A stretch of 64,000 nt of DNA, from contig OY725488.1 of assembly GCA_963281255.1 (NCBI GenBank), positions 6,235,524 to 6,299,523 on the forward strand, written 5' to 3'. Shown piece after piece: positions 20,601 to 31,447 of the stretch. Under the pieces are notes generated by a model. That model ran no database searches. It was not told the DNA's origin and saw only the letters and a program-made list of their open reading frames with translations. Both the position numbers and the translations under genes were made by a program. The number at the start of each line of letters is the position of its first letter. Within the stretch, counting starts at the first letter, position 1. Origin of the DNA: Aphrocallistes beatrix (taxonomy: Eukaryota > Porifera > Hexactinellida > Sceptrulophora > Aphrocallistidae).

Positions 20601-23600
20601 CATTGCCCGCTATTAGACTCACAGAACAGAGTAACAGAGCCGACTGAATTACATTGGCAAGTCTGGCAGGTCTGTATACTGGCATTTCCATAGAATCCAG
20701 ACAAGCACTGGTCGCAGTTAGAACCAGTTGAGTTGTTGATACAGAGTGTGCATTGTCCTGTCGTGGTGTTGCAGGAATTAGGCACTGAGAAGTCTATGTT
20801 TCCAGAACAGATGCACTGACTGCAGCTCGTGTTAGGAAATTTCACAGGGTCTCCGTAGAAGTTGTTCGATCCGTCACATCTACAATGACAGGAACGAATA
20901 AACGGAAGCGATCTTAAACAGATGTGGACGCATATATAATGCATGCCAGTCAACTCGCACCACAAATCACCTGAACCAAATCAACTAGTACTAAGTCAAA
21001 TTCGCCGTGTTCTTACATATATCTCATCCAAAACGTTATAAAAATTTCATTTTGGTAGTTGGTACGAGTTGATTGGTTCCCTATATAATTATAATTATAA
21101 TTGAGAGTGAACACTCACCTATTGCATAAGTTCCCGATATGTCCTTCTTTGCAGGAGCACACAGGCTCTCCCTGAACACCTCGGGAACAGGATAGCGTGG
21201 TGGCGGTGTAGGTAGAACAAGGACAGGGCTGACAATCCTGGTCAGTTCCTCGTGTTGCATCTCCGAAGTAGGTACCAGCACAGACCTGACACCTGTCCCC
21301 TCCTGTGTTATCTTGACAGCTGATGCAAGTCCCGTTGTCAGGATTACACTCGTTTGAATGTCCGTTGCACTCGCAAGGAATACATGTCCCGTTGTTCCCC
21401 CTGAAATGCCCTGTGGAGCATGTCTGACAAGAAAGGCCAGAGTACTCAATCGGACACTGGCACCTCTCTATAGGGAGGGCGCGGGGGATAGACTCAGTAG
21501 TCTGCACAGAAGCTCTGGGGACAGAAACAGCTGACAGTTGTGTCGAGAAAGAGTCCCCCTCTCCTATCGGTATGAGGAGACTGGGAGAGGATACTAGCAA
21601 GTCTAAAAACGCGCCTCTTGTGACTGGTGAAGCATTGGGGACAGTCCAGTTGTACTCAAGGAGAGGAGTCGTGTATGGGCTGGTCCTACCCGAATCCAGA
21701 GGTGACAGAAAAAATTCAATCATTCTAGAAGGATGGTAGAGAACGAGTTTGAGAGAGGAGTGGCTGACAGAGCTCGTGAGAGAGAACTTGAAGCTATCTC
21801 CGTAGGAGAGCAACAGGTTCATCTCCTTCTGATTGAGAGGGTAAGAGAGGTAGAGAGGAGATGGTGAAGAGGAGACCGTAACATTTATGGAGTCTCCTTC
21901 TCTCTCTACACTTACAGATTCTTGGCGGATATCTCCTGCAGACGTGAAGCTAACTACATGCCACCTGTCAGATGAGAGGTTAAGGGACGTGTCTTGGTAA
22001 ACCCCGCTCAAATAGCTACAGTTCTGACTCAACCCAGAACAGTAGCACTGAGTACAGCCAGTCGGGGTTAGTGGGGACAGCAGGAAGCTACCGGCGCTGC
22101 ATTGGTCACAAGTCATTCCCTCCGCCAGCTGCTTACAGCTGCACTCTCCACTCGTGAGGTGGCACTGTGACCCCTCACTTCCTGCCGGGTCACAGCCACA
22201 GGACTGGCACCCTGTCGTACTGAGATTCCAGTGGTCCGAGGCGCATTGGCCACAATTTACACCTACCACATTACCCCAACAATCACACTGACCACTCGAC
22301 TTATTACACACTTCTGAAACAGATCCAACAAGAGAGCACCCGCATGGAGAGCAAGCGAGTGAGTCAGTGAGGCCATCCCCCGAACTCGAGTTGAACCCGT
22401 CCTCACACTCATCACACTGGCGGTTAGTCACACCTGTGAGGCATGGGCACTGTCCACTGGTGACGTCACAAATCGCTTCGTTGGGACACTGGCAAGGAAT
22501 GCAGCCTTCATTTCCGTTGGAATAAAAGCCGTATATGCAACGGTCGCACGTCCTCCCAGTGACCCCGGGCTTACAGGTGCACTGACCTCCTAGGGACAGA
22601 CAGGAGCTGGAGAGACTCCAAGTAGAGTTGCAAGCACACGGGACTCCCTCTCCCACGAAGTAAGCGGAGAGAGAAAACGCAGAATCCTCACAGAACTCAG
22701 AAGAAAGTGAATTGGTTATGACGTCACAATTATCTGTGAAGTTCTGGGCGCTAGCGCCTAGTACGGTGGCTTGAAAATACTGGACAGGGATGAGCACTAG
22801 CACATCCACCAGCAGCCTGCCACTCCTGGTGGCATTCAGGACATACGTCCCTGTCTCGGACACCTCTACCTCGAGGGGAGAGCTGCTGCCTAAGACGTAG
22901 GCCTGAGTGTAGGAGGGAGAGCTGGAAGAGAGTGAGAACACGCCTTGTGTGGCTAAACTGCTACCAACCCTCCCAAATCTAAAGCTAGCGAACCCCATCG
23001 ACTGGGAAGAATACCTTAGAACCAGTCGATACGTGGCAGCTATGGGTACGTCAATGGAGACCAGAAACGTTTGTGCAGACTCGCCACCTACAACGACGAA
23101 TCCTTGTCCTAGGAATCCTGGGAACAGAGTTCTGTTGGCAGATAGCGGCAGCTGCTGGGAATGGAGTCCAGTCCCGTACTCCGCCTGCGTGTGTATGTAG
23201 TGCAGGGAGCGGATGTGGTAGTTGGTCAGGGGCTGAGAACACTGCTGTCCCTCGATGCCAGGTCTGCAGGAGCAGGAGCCGGATGTCTTGTTGCAAGTGT
23301 CGCTCAGAGACCCTCCTACGTCGCACGAGCACGGAGAGCATCCCTACACACAGTTAGTGCGCAGTAATGGAACAGGAATTTGCATTGGTTATAATTATGT
23401 AGAATTAGCACCTGCAGCGAGATGGTGTGGAATCGATCTAGGCACTGATCACACCTCCTCTCTCCAACGTTCTGCTTACAGACGCACTGTCCAGTGACGT
23501 CATCACACACAGACCCCAGCACAGAGCCTATAGCGCTACACTCACACTGAGAGCAGTCTAAGCTAGTGGGTGTGGTACTGGTGTTGTAGAATTGAGGCTG

Positions 23601-24903
23601 ACACCTGTCACACTTCGATCCCCCAACTCCCACTTTACAGAAACAGTCACCAGCTAGGGAAGGAGACACTGCCACCTCTGAGTTCCTAACACAGTCCCCC
23701 TGTCCCCCTCGAGTACCAGGCAGGAAGCAGTCACAGGGCTTACAGGTCTCTTCGCTGGTAGAGGGGAGAGCTGGGTCTCTGTAGGAGAAGTTACCACACC
23801 GCTCACAATTGAAACCGGCCGTGTTATTCTGACAGTTGAGACAGACTCCTCCTCCCGAGAAGTTCCCATCCGAATCCAGACTCTGTCCCTCCACCATCTG
23901 GTCGTACTCGCAGCTGTCTGCATGCTGCATACAGTTGCAAGGCTCACAGCTGAAAGAGCTGGTCTGGGAGAGTGATGGCATCCATGGTTGCTGGTTGTAT
24001 AGAGGCAGGCACATCTCGCACTGATCACCAGCTGTGTTGTGTTCGCAAGAGCACTTGTACGGACTGGACGAGTCACAGGCAGAGGCGTGTCCGTTGCAGA
24101 CACAGCGTCCTCTCAGCGTCACCTCTCCCAGAGCGTAGTACTGCTGCTGTGACTCCTCCAGCCCTCGGAATCCAGCCATGACGAGACGAACGTGAGTCCC
24201 CCGAATAAACCGGAGTCTAGCTTCCGTTACGTTGCTCATCCTTGATTGGAGCGGTCCCCACACGAAGGAGGAGATTCCGGTTTCTGGGTCCTCGAATAGG
24301 GGAGGGTAGAGGGAGCAGAAGGCACGAGGGTTTATCCCGTCATCAAAGTAAGGAATGTTTCTGTAACAGATAATATACAAATATTTAAAGAAGTATTAGA
24401 AACGATTATTCAATGATGATATTGAACCACCTTGTATCCATCCCGAATGCAGTTTGGCATGGATCCGTACCGTCGCTAGAAGGAGATGTGAAGTACTGCC
24501 AGGGGGAGTATGTGCTGCCTCCGTCCTGGCTTATCTCGATGCTGAGAGTGCTGGAGGGGGGAGAGTAGAAGTAGGCGATGAGGATGTACACCTCGAATGT
24601 CTGGTTGTTCCGGAGAGAAATAGCGACGGAGACAGGAGACTGTGTGTTCCTGCTCTGCCACCTGGTGGACTGCACCCCATCTACCAGGCTGGAAGCTGGG
24701 TAGGAGAGAGATGGGTCGGAGCTGTTGCAGAGTAGGGTTGAGTTAGAGGATGGAGGTGAGAACTGGGCGGGAGGATCTCCACAGGTGGAGGAGGCTGATG
24801 CGGAGGCTCCTGAAGAAAGGTCAAAGGTCACAAGAGGCGGGTTCAGCTCATTCGAGAGAGACGATCGCAGGAGAGAGAGTAGGATGAATGCTAGTACCAG
24901 CAT
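14648..24903 (-). CDS. Laminin alpha chain, four exons, complete
   Basis: Exons 24431-24903, 23412-24360, 21119-23343 and 14648-20879; all introns (70, 68 and 239 bp) have GT/AG ends and every join stays in frame (..MDTR NIPYF.., ..ISLQ GCSPC.., ..LCNR CDGSN..), giving about 3292 aa. Laminins form the basement-membrane heterotrimer. Order of parts: signal peptide (1-18), laminin N-terminal domain, a first run of EGF-like LE modules, an LIV-type region, more LE modules, a second LIV domain (about the SQNCSYLSGVYQDTSLNL segment), LE modules, coiled coil (about 1436-2030), LG1-LG3, a Ser/Thr/Pro-rich linker (about 2547-2918), LG4-LG5. Five LG domains make it an alpha chain. The linker is far longer than that of usual alpha chains. 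The largest exon alone encodes over 2000 residues. The start Met directly precedes the signal peptide LVLAFILLSLL. Confidence 0.92.
15960..16390 (-). repeat. Coding minisatellite in the laminin LG3-LG4 linker
   Basis: Tandem 27-bp units (about 15980-16115, 9 residues of the type SSIPPVIPS) run into 30-bp units (about 16116-16375, 10 residues of the type PPVISTPSSM). Unit lengths are multiples of three, so copy-number change keeps the frame. The product is a mucin-like, potentially O-glycosylated stalk. Confidence 0.85.
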
Positions 24904-25095
24904 TGGAACAGCTGTAGCGAAGAGGCGATCGAATAAATCTAATGTTAACTGTCAGAGGACAGAGTCAATGGTATATCGCTGAATTGATAGAATCACCACT
25001 AGGATCATTAATCGCATCATAATCAGTGTATACAATCAAACACAACTAGTACGTGTATATGTACGCACGAATAGATCAATACTTCGCCTATAGAG

Positions 25096-27593
25096 TTACT
25101 TGTGCAGAGTGTGGGACATGTGGTTTAGCGCACTCCCCGCCTTGAACCACTCAATCTGAGCAGAGTTGAGAGTGTGCCTCAGCTCTATCTCCTCGCAGCT
25201 GCCGTCTGAGTGCTTGAGAGCACACCTCAGGGCCTTCCCAGGGGACAACTCCTTCAGACCGAGGAGAGACAGAGCATCGTCAGGTCGCACCTTGTCGTAG
25301 TCGCTCTCTCTGGAGAACGTGAGGGGGAGCATCCCTTGCTTCTTCAGATTAGTCTCGTGAATGCGCGCGAAACTCTTCGTAATGATAGCCACGCCCCCTA
25401 GGTGCCGAGGCTCGAGGGCGGCATGCTCCCGCGAGCTCCCCTCTCCGAAATTGTTCTCTCCCACGACCACCCAAGGCCTGCTCTGGGCCTTGTAGTGTCT
25501 GGCGGTGTCGGGAACAGGTGCGAACTCTCCGGTCAGCTGATTCCGGACGCTGTTCATCTCTTTGTTCTCGGAGTTGGTCGCGGTTATCAACAGGTTGTTG
25601 GAGATGTTGTCCAGGTGTCCGCGGTACTTGAGCCAGGGCCCAGCCGCGCTGATGTGGTCCGTAGTGCACTTCCCGCGCACTTTGATCAGCACCAGGGCGT
25701 CCTCCACGTCCCCTCCACCCCAGCGGTCGAAAGGTGTCAACAGCTGCAGCCTCTCCGAAGCGGGATCAACCTGAACAGGGACGTCCCCGCCGTCAGAAGG
25801 CGGAGCTTGGTACGTGTCCTGGCCTGGATCGAACCCTCGAGTCGGTAGCTCCTCAGCAGAGGGAGGCTGCAGCTTGAACTTCTCTCCGCTCGGAGAGACC
25901 AGCTGGTCTGTGAGGGGGTTAAAGTCCAGGGTGCCAGCCAGGGCCAGGGCTGTCACCAGTTCGGGAGACCCGACGAACGCGTGGGTGGCGGGGTTAGCAT
26001 CGTTCCGTCCCGTGAAGTTGCGGTTGTACGAGGTCACGATGGTGTTCTTCTCCCCTATCTTCTTGTCGTGCCGCTTCCACTGTCCGATGCAGGGACCGCA
26101 GGCGTTGGCTAGGACCATCCCGCCGATGTCCCTCAGGGGCTGCGAGATCCCGTCTCTCTCGATGGTAGCGCGGATCTGCTCGGAACCTGGCGTCACGGTG
26201 AACTGAGATTTCGCTTTCACACCTTTCTCCAAGGCCTGTCTAGCCACAGAGGCGGAGCGGCCCATGTCTTCGTAGGAAGAGTTGGTGCAGGAACCGATCA
26301 GTGCGACGCTGATGTCCGTCGGCCATCCCTTCTCTCGCGCGGTTTTCGCCACCTTTGAGATCGGATTGGCTAGGTCCGGGGTGAATGGTCCGTTCAGCAT
26401 CGGCTCCAGCTGGGACAGATTGATCTCCACCAGTTGATCGTACTCGGCTCCGTTGTCTCCCTGGAAGCAGTCTGAGTATTTGTCCGCCAGGTCTGCTATC
26501 TGGCCGCGTCCCGTCGCCGCCAGGTAGTCCATCATGCGAGTGTTGAACGGGAAGATGGAGGTGGTGGCTCCGATCTCTGCCCCCATGTTACAGATGGTGG
26601 CCATCCCGGTGCACGAGATGGAGTCCACTCCCGGACCGAAGTACTCCAGGATTGCTCCGGTTCCTCCTGATACCGTCAGCTTCTCAGCCACCTGACAGCA
26701 GTGGGACAAGAGGCAATAAATCAACACAAAACTGGCATCATTGATGCAGTGTAGAGATGTGGTCAGATGTATCTGGAGGTGTTAGTGTGCTAATGGAATA
26801 CCTTCAGAATGACGTCTTTGGGCGCCACCCACCCACTGAGAGAGCCTGTCAGCTGTATCCCTATCACTTTGGGACACTTCAGCTCCCAGGGAAGGCCTGC
26901 CATCACGTCCACAGCGTCTGCTCCGCCGACGCCGATGCACACCCCTCCCAGCCCGCCTCCATTCGGCGTGTGGCTGTCCGTCCCGATCTGCAGCAGCCCC
27001 GGGAAGGCGTAGTTCTCCAGCACGATCTGGTGGATGATCCCTGAGCCTGGGCGCCAGAACCCGACCCCGTACTTGGCGGAGGCTGAAGCCAGGAAGTCGT
27101 ACACCTCCTTATTCGTCACCTGTCATGCCGATAAGTCAGTATTAGCATACGACACAAACTCAACAATGGCATTTATCTGTACCTGCGCTCTCTCCAAATC
27201 GGACTTACTTCCGGTCTGCGCCTCAATGAGGTGGTCGCAGTGGATAGTGGTAGGAACGGACACTCGACTCAGACCGCTACTCATGAACTGGAGCATGGCC
27301 ATCTGGGCGGTAGCGTCTTGCATGGCCACGCGATCCGGCCTCAACATGAGGTAGGACTCCCCACGGACAATCTCCTGCGCGCCTGGCTTGTCCAGGTGTC
27401 CGTAGACGATCTTCTCCGACAAGGTGAGGGGACGCGAGAGTTTGTTCTGAACGGTGCTTATGTTGTTCTTCAACGCCTCATAGTTGATGTAATTGTTTGT
27501 GTCGAATTTGCTGAGAGGAATCCCGGAAGATAAGAACCTCTTCCCCATTAGGGAGCTCTGGACAATTCGACCCACTGAGAAGGGGCGTAACAT
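25096..27593 (-). CDS. ACO2: Aconitate hydratase, mitochondrial, three exons
   Basis: Exons 27183-27593, 26802-27119 and 25096-26691 with introns of 63 and 110 bp (GT/AG); joins ..LERAQ VTNKEV.. and ..DVILK VAEKL.. are in frame. The 774-aa product matches mitochondrial aconitase, which converts citrate to isocitrate in the TCA cycle. An Arg-rich, acid-poor N-terminus ([20 protein letters not shown]) serves as the matrix presequence. The 4Fe-4S ligands are present in [13 protein letters not shown] and [25 protein letters not shown] and the swivel-domain [18 protein letters not shown] are intact. Human ACO2 is 780 aa. The laminin gene begins 192 bp from its stop, same strand. Confidence 0.95.
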
Positions 27594-27641
27594 GCTTGTA
27601 AGAATAGAACATAAAAGTGCGTATAAAGCATGTTTAATAAA

Positions 27642-28430
27642 AACAAGCGCGCTTCGCTTGCTTTCTCCGAGCGGCTTACGGGCACTTCGTGTCCGCAGAG
27701 TCGCCCTACGGGCGCCTGGAGTTACTCAATCTAGCGTATTGTGGGAATTTGTTTACTTTATACTTGTATAAATATTGTAAACAAAAGTAAACAAATATTT
27801 TATCATATTGATCTGAAATTATGATATTCGAACTCTACACCCCCTGAAAACCCAATGTCAACCGTTGGAAGCCAGTTCCTAGCCCTTTTTTGTAATTTGT
27901 TTACTTTATGTATTTAATGTAAACAAAAGTAAACAATAATTTATCATATTGATTCGATACCCTCAAAAACTCATGTCAACTGTTCAACCGTTGACAATTT
28001 GCACGTCTGCGGTAACTTGAAGTACTCAGTCTAATAGCCTCTAAATATATTTGTTAGTATGAAATACGAGGAGTAACACAATTTATGAGTAGTACATAAA
28101 TACAATACTCGAACCCCGTACGAGCATGTACACCACAATATTTCCCATGCAAATAGTTATAATTCTTATATATTTATGAGGTAATTAACTTTGAAGGAGA
28201 GTATTTAAGATGATAGCTTACTATAAGGTGAATAATTTGAATGTATAGTATTGTTAGAAAAGGTGTGAAAAATTGTTTTCTATTTTTTGCATAGGTGCGA
28301 AAATTCCGCTTAGATTTTCGAACTTAATCGTATATTCATCATTCGACACCTACATGCCAATTTTCGTATCTCTACGACTTGCCAATTCTTCAATCAATTC
28401 GGACAAACAAACAAAAATCATAGCATTCTA
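27642..28430 (+). repeat. Repeat B, full copy with two inner tandem monomers
   Basis: Head 27642-27735 (same GC-rich module as repeat A, with GGGCACTTCGTGTCC and a second stem), then two monomers of about 125-130 bp (about 27748-28010) containing TTGTTTACTTT and AAAGTAAACAA, then a unique stretch, then the tail with ACCTACATGCCAATTTTCG, TTCTTCAATCAATTCG and (ACAA)n at 28300-28420. No coding content. It starts 48 bp beyond the aconitase start codon and may overlap that gene's promoter. Confidence 0.65.
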
Positions 28431-28441
28431 ATACTTTATAT

Positions 28442-28548
28442 AAGATTATATAATTATTATACAATTATTATATAATTATTATACAATTATTATATAATTA
28501 TTATATAATTATTATATAATTATTATACAATTATTATATAATTATTAA
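28442..28548. repeat. ATAATTATT microsatellite
   Basis: About a dozen near-perfect (TATAATTAT/TACAATTAT) units. A similar run at 59805-59900 also adjoins a repeat B element, so the microsatellite appears linked to that family. Confidence 0.8.
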
Positions 28549-28651
28549 AACCCTGGAACGACTTTGGGGTCAAAGGTATAAATAGAAATGATTCATTTTC
28601 AATTAACTTTCACTTTCACTTCAACATTCCGAGTCCAAGTAGGGCTAAATA

Positions 28652-29830
28652 ATAACCGCGGTTCGCTTACTTGCGCTGCGGGGGTTGCGGACACTTTGTG
28701 TCCGCAGAGTCGCCTTGCGGGCGCCTGGAATTACTCAATCCAGCCTATTTTGTTAATTTATATAAACAAGCGCGCTTCGCGCTTGCTTGCGCTGCGCGAC
28801 TGGCGGACACTTCGTGTCCGCCGGAGGCTCCCTTCGGTCGCCTGGAGTCACATTGGTTAATTATAAGGGAGATAACATCTCTAAATATGTCTGTTCTCTG
28901 TGCTAATCGATATCACTCGAAAAATCACCAAATTTGTCAATTTTAAAATTTTTGATGCGTAATGATGACGTCATAACAAAGTGATGAGTCATCATTTTTT
29001 GATGAAAGTCGCATCATATGTGAGGTATGTTAGTATACAGATTCTATTAAAATTTCAGCCTTCTATCTCCTATAATGGCTGAGTTATGCCCGAATAACTG
29101 TGTTGCTTAACTTTTAAAAATGTGACAATGACGTCATAATTCCATGATGAGTCGACATTTTGCTCTGAACTCAGAACTTACTGGAGCCATAGCCAAAATA
29201 CTCCCACATGCCAAAAATTAGCTTTCTATGACCGACAGTTTCTTCAATCAATTCGTTACAGATATATATATATATACACACACAATAATCGAGTTTTAAT
29301 AGTAAGGATAGTACGTATTTTAAACAAAGGTTAACAAATAATTCATATCGATCAGAAAATATAATATCCGAATTCTACTACACCCTAAACCCTATGTCAA
29401 CCGTTGGAAGCTAGTCATTACCATATTTTTATATTTTGTTTACTTTATGTATCTATTGCAAACAAATGATTTATCATATCGATCTGAAAATATAAATTCG
29501 AATTCTACACCCATAAAAACCATATGTCAACAGTTGGAAGCTAGTCTCTAGCATATTTTTGTAATTTGTTTACTTTATGTACTATTGTAAACAAAAGTAA
29601 ACAAATAGTTTATCATATAGACCTGAAAATATGATATTCGAAATCTACACCCCGAAAACCCCCATGTCAACCGTTGAGAGTAAGTTTCTAGCTTATAATT
29701 AGAAGAGGTGTAAAAATTTCGCTTAAATCTTAGAACTTAATCGTAGTCATATCATTTGGCACCTGCATGCCAATTTTCATATTCCTACGACTTGCCAATT
29801 CTTCAATCAATTCGGACACACAAAAATATA
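28652..29830 (+). repeat. Repeat B, second copy, split by an inserted repeat A
   Basis: Head 28652-28765 (GCGGACACTTTGTGTCCGC hairpin), interrupted by a complete repeat A (28766-29308), then three tandem monomers with CATGTCAACCGTTGGAAGC ends (about 29312-29695) and the tail with TTCTTCAATCAATTCG (29700-29830). Removing the A insert restores the order seen in the copy at 27642. Confidence 0.65.
28766..29308 (+). repeat. Repeat A, complete copy nested in repeat B
   Basis: 543 bp from ACAAGCGCGCTTCG to TTTTAATAGTAAGG. Contains head hairpin, core with TGACGTCA at 28966-28973 and 29129-29136, tail TTCTTCAATCAATTCG and a TA/CA run. Because it interrupts a B element, both ends can be read directly. 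The core holds two diverged direct copies of a module ATGACGTCATAA-n8-TGATGAGTC, about 163 bp apart. Confidence 0.7.
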
Positions 29831-30437
29831 TATAAGATTTGAATGGAAATATTGAGTAGTATGAATACTTTTGGTAGGGGAGTGTGTAAGGAAAACAGCA
29901 AAAAGTCGTGTTCAGTGTAATAATCAACACACCAAGTCACGAGTAAACTGAGAATTGGGAGTGAAGAGGTATCATCACAAAAACATTTTGCACTCAAGCT
30001 CAGTGACTCAGTTGGTGTACTGAAACCAACTTTAACAATAATAAGTCTTCTAATTAGTATGTAATCTATCATGCATCATAGAATTCAAGTTCGCTCCATG
30101 GAATTGTGAACCATATGTGAAGGGTCATTCATTAACAAGAATCAGGCGGCGGGTACGAAACAGGATAGTCAGGACTTCTCATTGTTTATGAGAAATCCTA
30201 ACATTAAAATTTATACTATAAATTTAGGACTTTTTAATGATAACATTCAAACGAGTATATACATACGTACGTATATGCTGTATAATAGTGTTGAGTACTT
30301 TCGTCTCGAGATATGAATACAATCTCACTCAACAAGGGTAGGTTCTAAACTCGCCATAGTACTCTACCATGCATGGCATGAAAGTTGCTGCCGTTTAGCA
30401 TAAAATTCTATTTTATGCCTGTAATTGTAATACTTAC
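29831..30437. other. Gene-free stretch before the GTPase-like gene
   Basis: No ORF with recognisable content. A pyrimidine tract and TTTATAG just before 30454 could be a splice acceptor, so a short upstream exon of the GTPase-like gene could lie in this stretch. Confidence 0.3.
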
Positions 30438-31058
30438 TTGTTACTGTTTATAGATAATATTCTTCTCAGCGAGCTCATTGAACAGAAAACAGGACGATAC
30501 AATGTTGTGACATGTGGAGTGAGGGGAATGGACAGAAACAGAATAACCAGTGCATTTCTAGACGGACTAGGTTGTGATAAGACATATTCGTTGCAAAGGA
30601 TACGATTAGATGGAAGTGAAGTAGAGCTATTGGTATGGGACGTGCCTCTAACTTCAAGATTCAGACATCTAACCTGGTTGAACTTGAGGAAAGCTGCAGG
30701 AGTGGTGCTATGCTATGATGTTACCTTATATCACACATTTCAATTTATTAGAGAAGAGTGGTCAAATCATTATAATGGGATGAAGCCACAATTACAAGCG
30801 AAGAAGATGCTGGTGGGCTTACAATATGGAACAGATAGCAAAAGGGGAGTATTGAAATCGGAAGCTGAGAATTTCGCAATTAATAACGACATGGTGCATT
30901 TGGAGATATCACTTGGTGAGAAATGTATGGTTGAATTTCTGCTCACAGGTCTACTTGCTGACATAAAACAGTCTGAATTGCGGAAAGAACAAAAGGATAA
31001 CTCCAGATCCACACATAGTATAAACTATTTTGTTGAAAAGAAATGTCTGTTGATGTAA
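30438..31058 (+). CDS. Degenerate Ras-superfamily protein with CaaX box
   Basis: 206-aa protein with the spacing of a small GTPase but without most nucleotide-binding residues. The P-loop place reads GVRGMDRNR (27-35) instead of GxxxxGK(S/T); switch II reads VWDVPLTSRFR (66-76), so the DxxG glycine is gone; the NKxD place reads VGLQYGTD (126-133). The core beta strands AAGVVLCYDVTLYHTF (86-101) are well kept. The C-terminus ends CLLM (203-206), a CaaX prenylation motif, after a basic, polar tail. A membrane-tethered pseudo-GTPase is the likely state; lineage resembles Rab/Rap more than Rho. The Met chosen is the first in frame, but a splice acceptor at about 30453 could mean the true N-terminus lies in an upstream exon. 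The uninterrupted frame argues against a pseudogene. Confidence 0.65.
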   Translation: MLLFIDNILLSELIEQKTGRYNVVTCGVRGMDRNRITSAFLDGLGCDKTYSLQRIRLDGSEVELLVWDVPLTSRFRHLTWLNLRKAAGVVLCYDVTLYHTFQFIREEWSNHYNGMKPQLQAKKMLVGLQYGTDSKRGVLKSEAENFAINNDMVHLEISLGEKCMVEFLLTGLLADIKQSELRKEQKDNSRSTHSINYFVEKKCLLM

Positions 31059-31447
31059 AAAAATTAATGACTTATCTCTAATGGATAATCATGATCAAAC
31101 AAAATCTTGCTTAAAATCCTCACGTGTTCAGGATATTGTTCTTACGGAGTTCAACCTGATTTTACCTGGTATTGTTATGCAACCAGTAACACATTAAGTA
31201 AGGATACAAAAATGATAACACTTTTAAAAGTATAACATAATTAATTGCAAGATAATTATAACAAGCATTTTTGGTCTACGTGACCTGACAAGGGATTATA
31301 AATCATATTACATATGATTTATCTTCCTTTATCAGGTCACGTCGAAATTAGCAATGATGCCATTAAAAGCAAACCTGTGAATAGAATAACTAATTAGGTA
31401 TATTTACAACTACATACACTTATGTCTCCTTGTAGGAGCTATCTTAG
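31059..31447. other. Spacer between convergent genes, with a long hairpin
   Basis: 3' flanks of the GTPase-like gene and COG3. The only structure is the inverted repeat at 31278-31342. Confidence 0.5.
31278..31342. repeat. 65-nt imperfect palindrome
   Basis: ACGTGACCTGA at the left pairs with TCAGGTCACGT at the right, and ATAAATCATAT with ATATGATTTAT around a TAC loop; the middle of the stem has a few mismatches. It could be a small MITE, a 3'-end structure or a hairpin RNA. Confidence 0.55.

Noticed and set aside
20880-20965. N-terminal part of the large laminin frame (MWCELTGMHYICV..)
   Set aside because: It lies before the acceptor TTGTAG at 20880 and is intron sequence; the real exon starts with the Cys-Asp-Gly-Ser stretch.
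23051-24181. Several 60-150 codon frames on both strands over the laminin LE region
   Set aside because: Cys-rich LE coding sequence keeps other frames open by chance; the spliced laminin frame accounts for the region.
25402-26206. Plus-strand frames of 130-148 codons opposite aconitase
   Set aside because: Shadows of a highly conserved gene; no recognisable protein.
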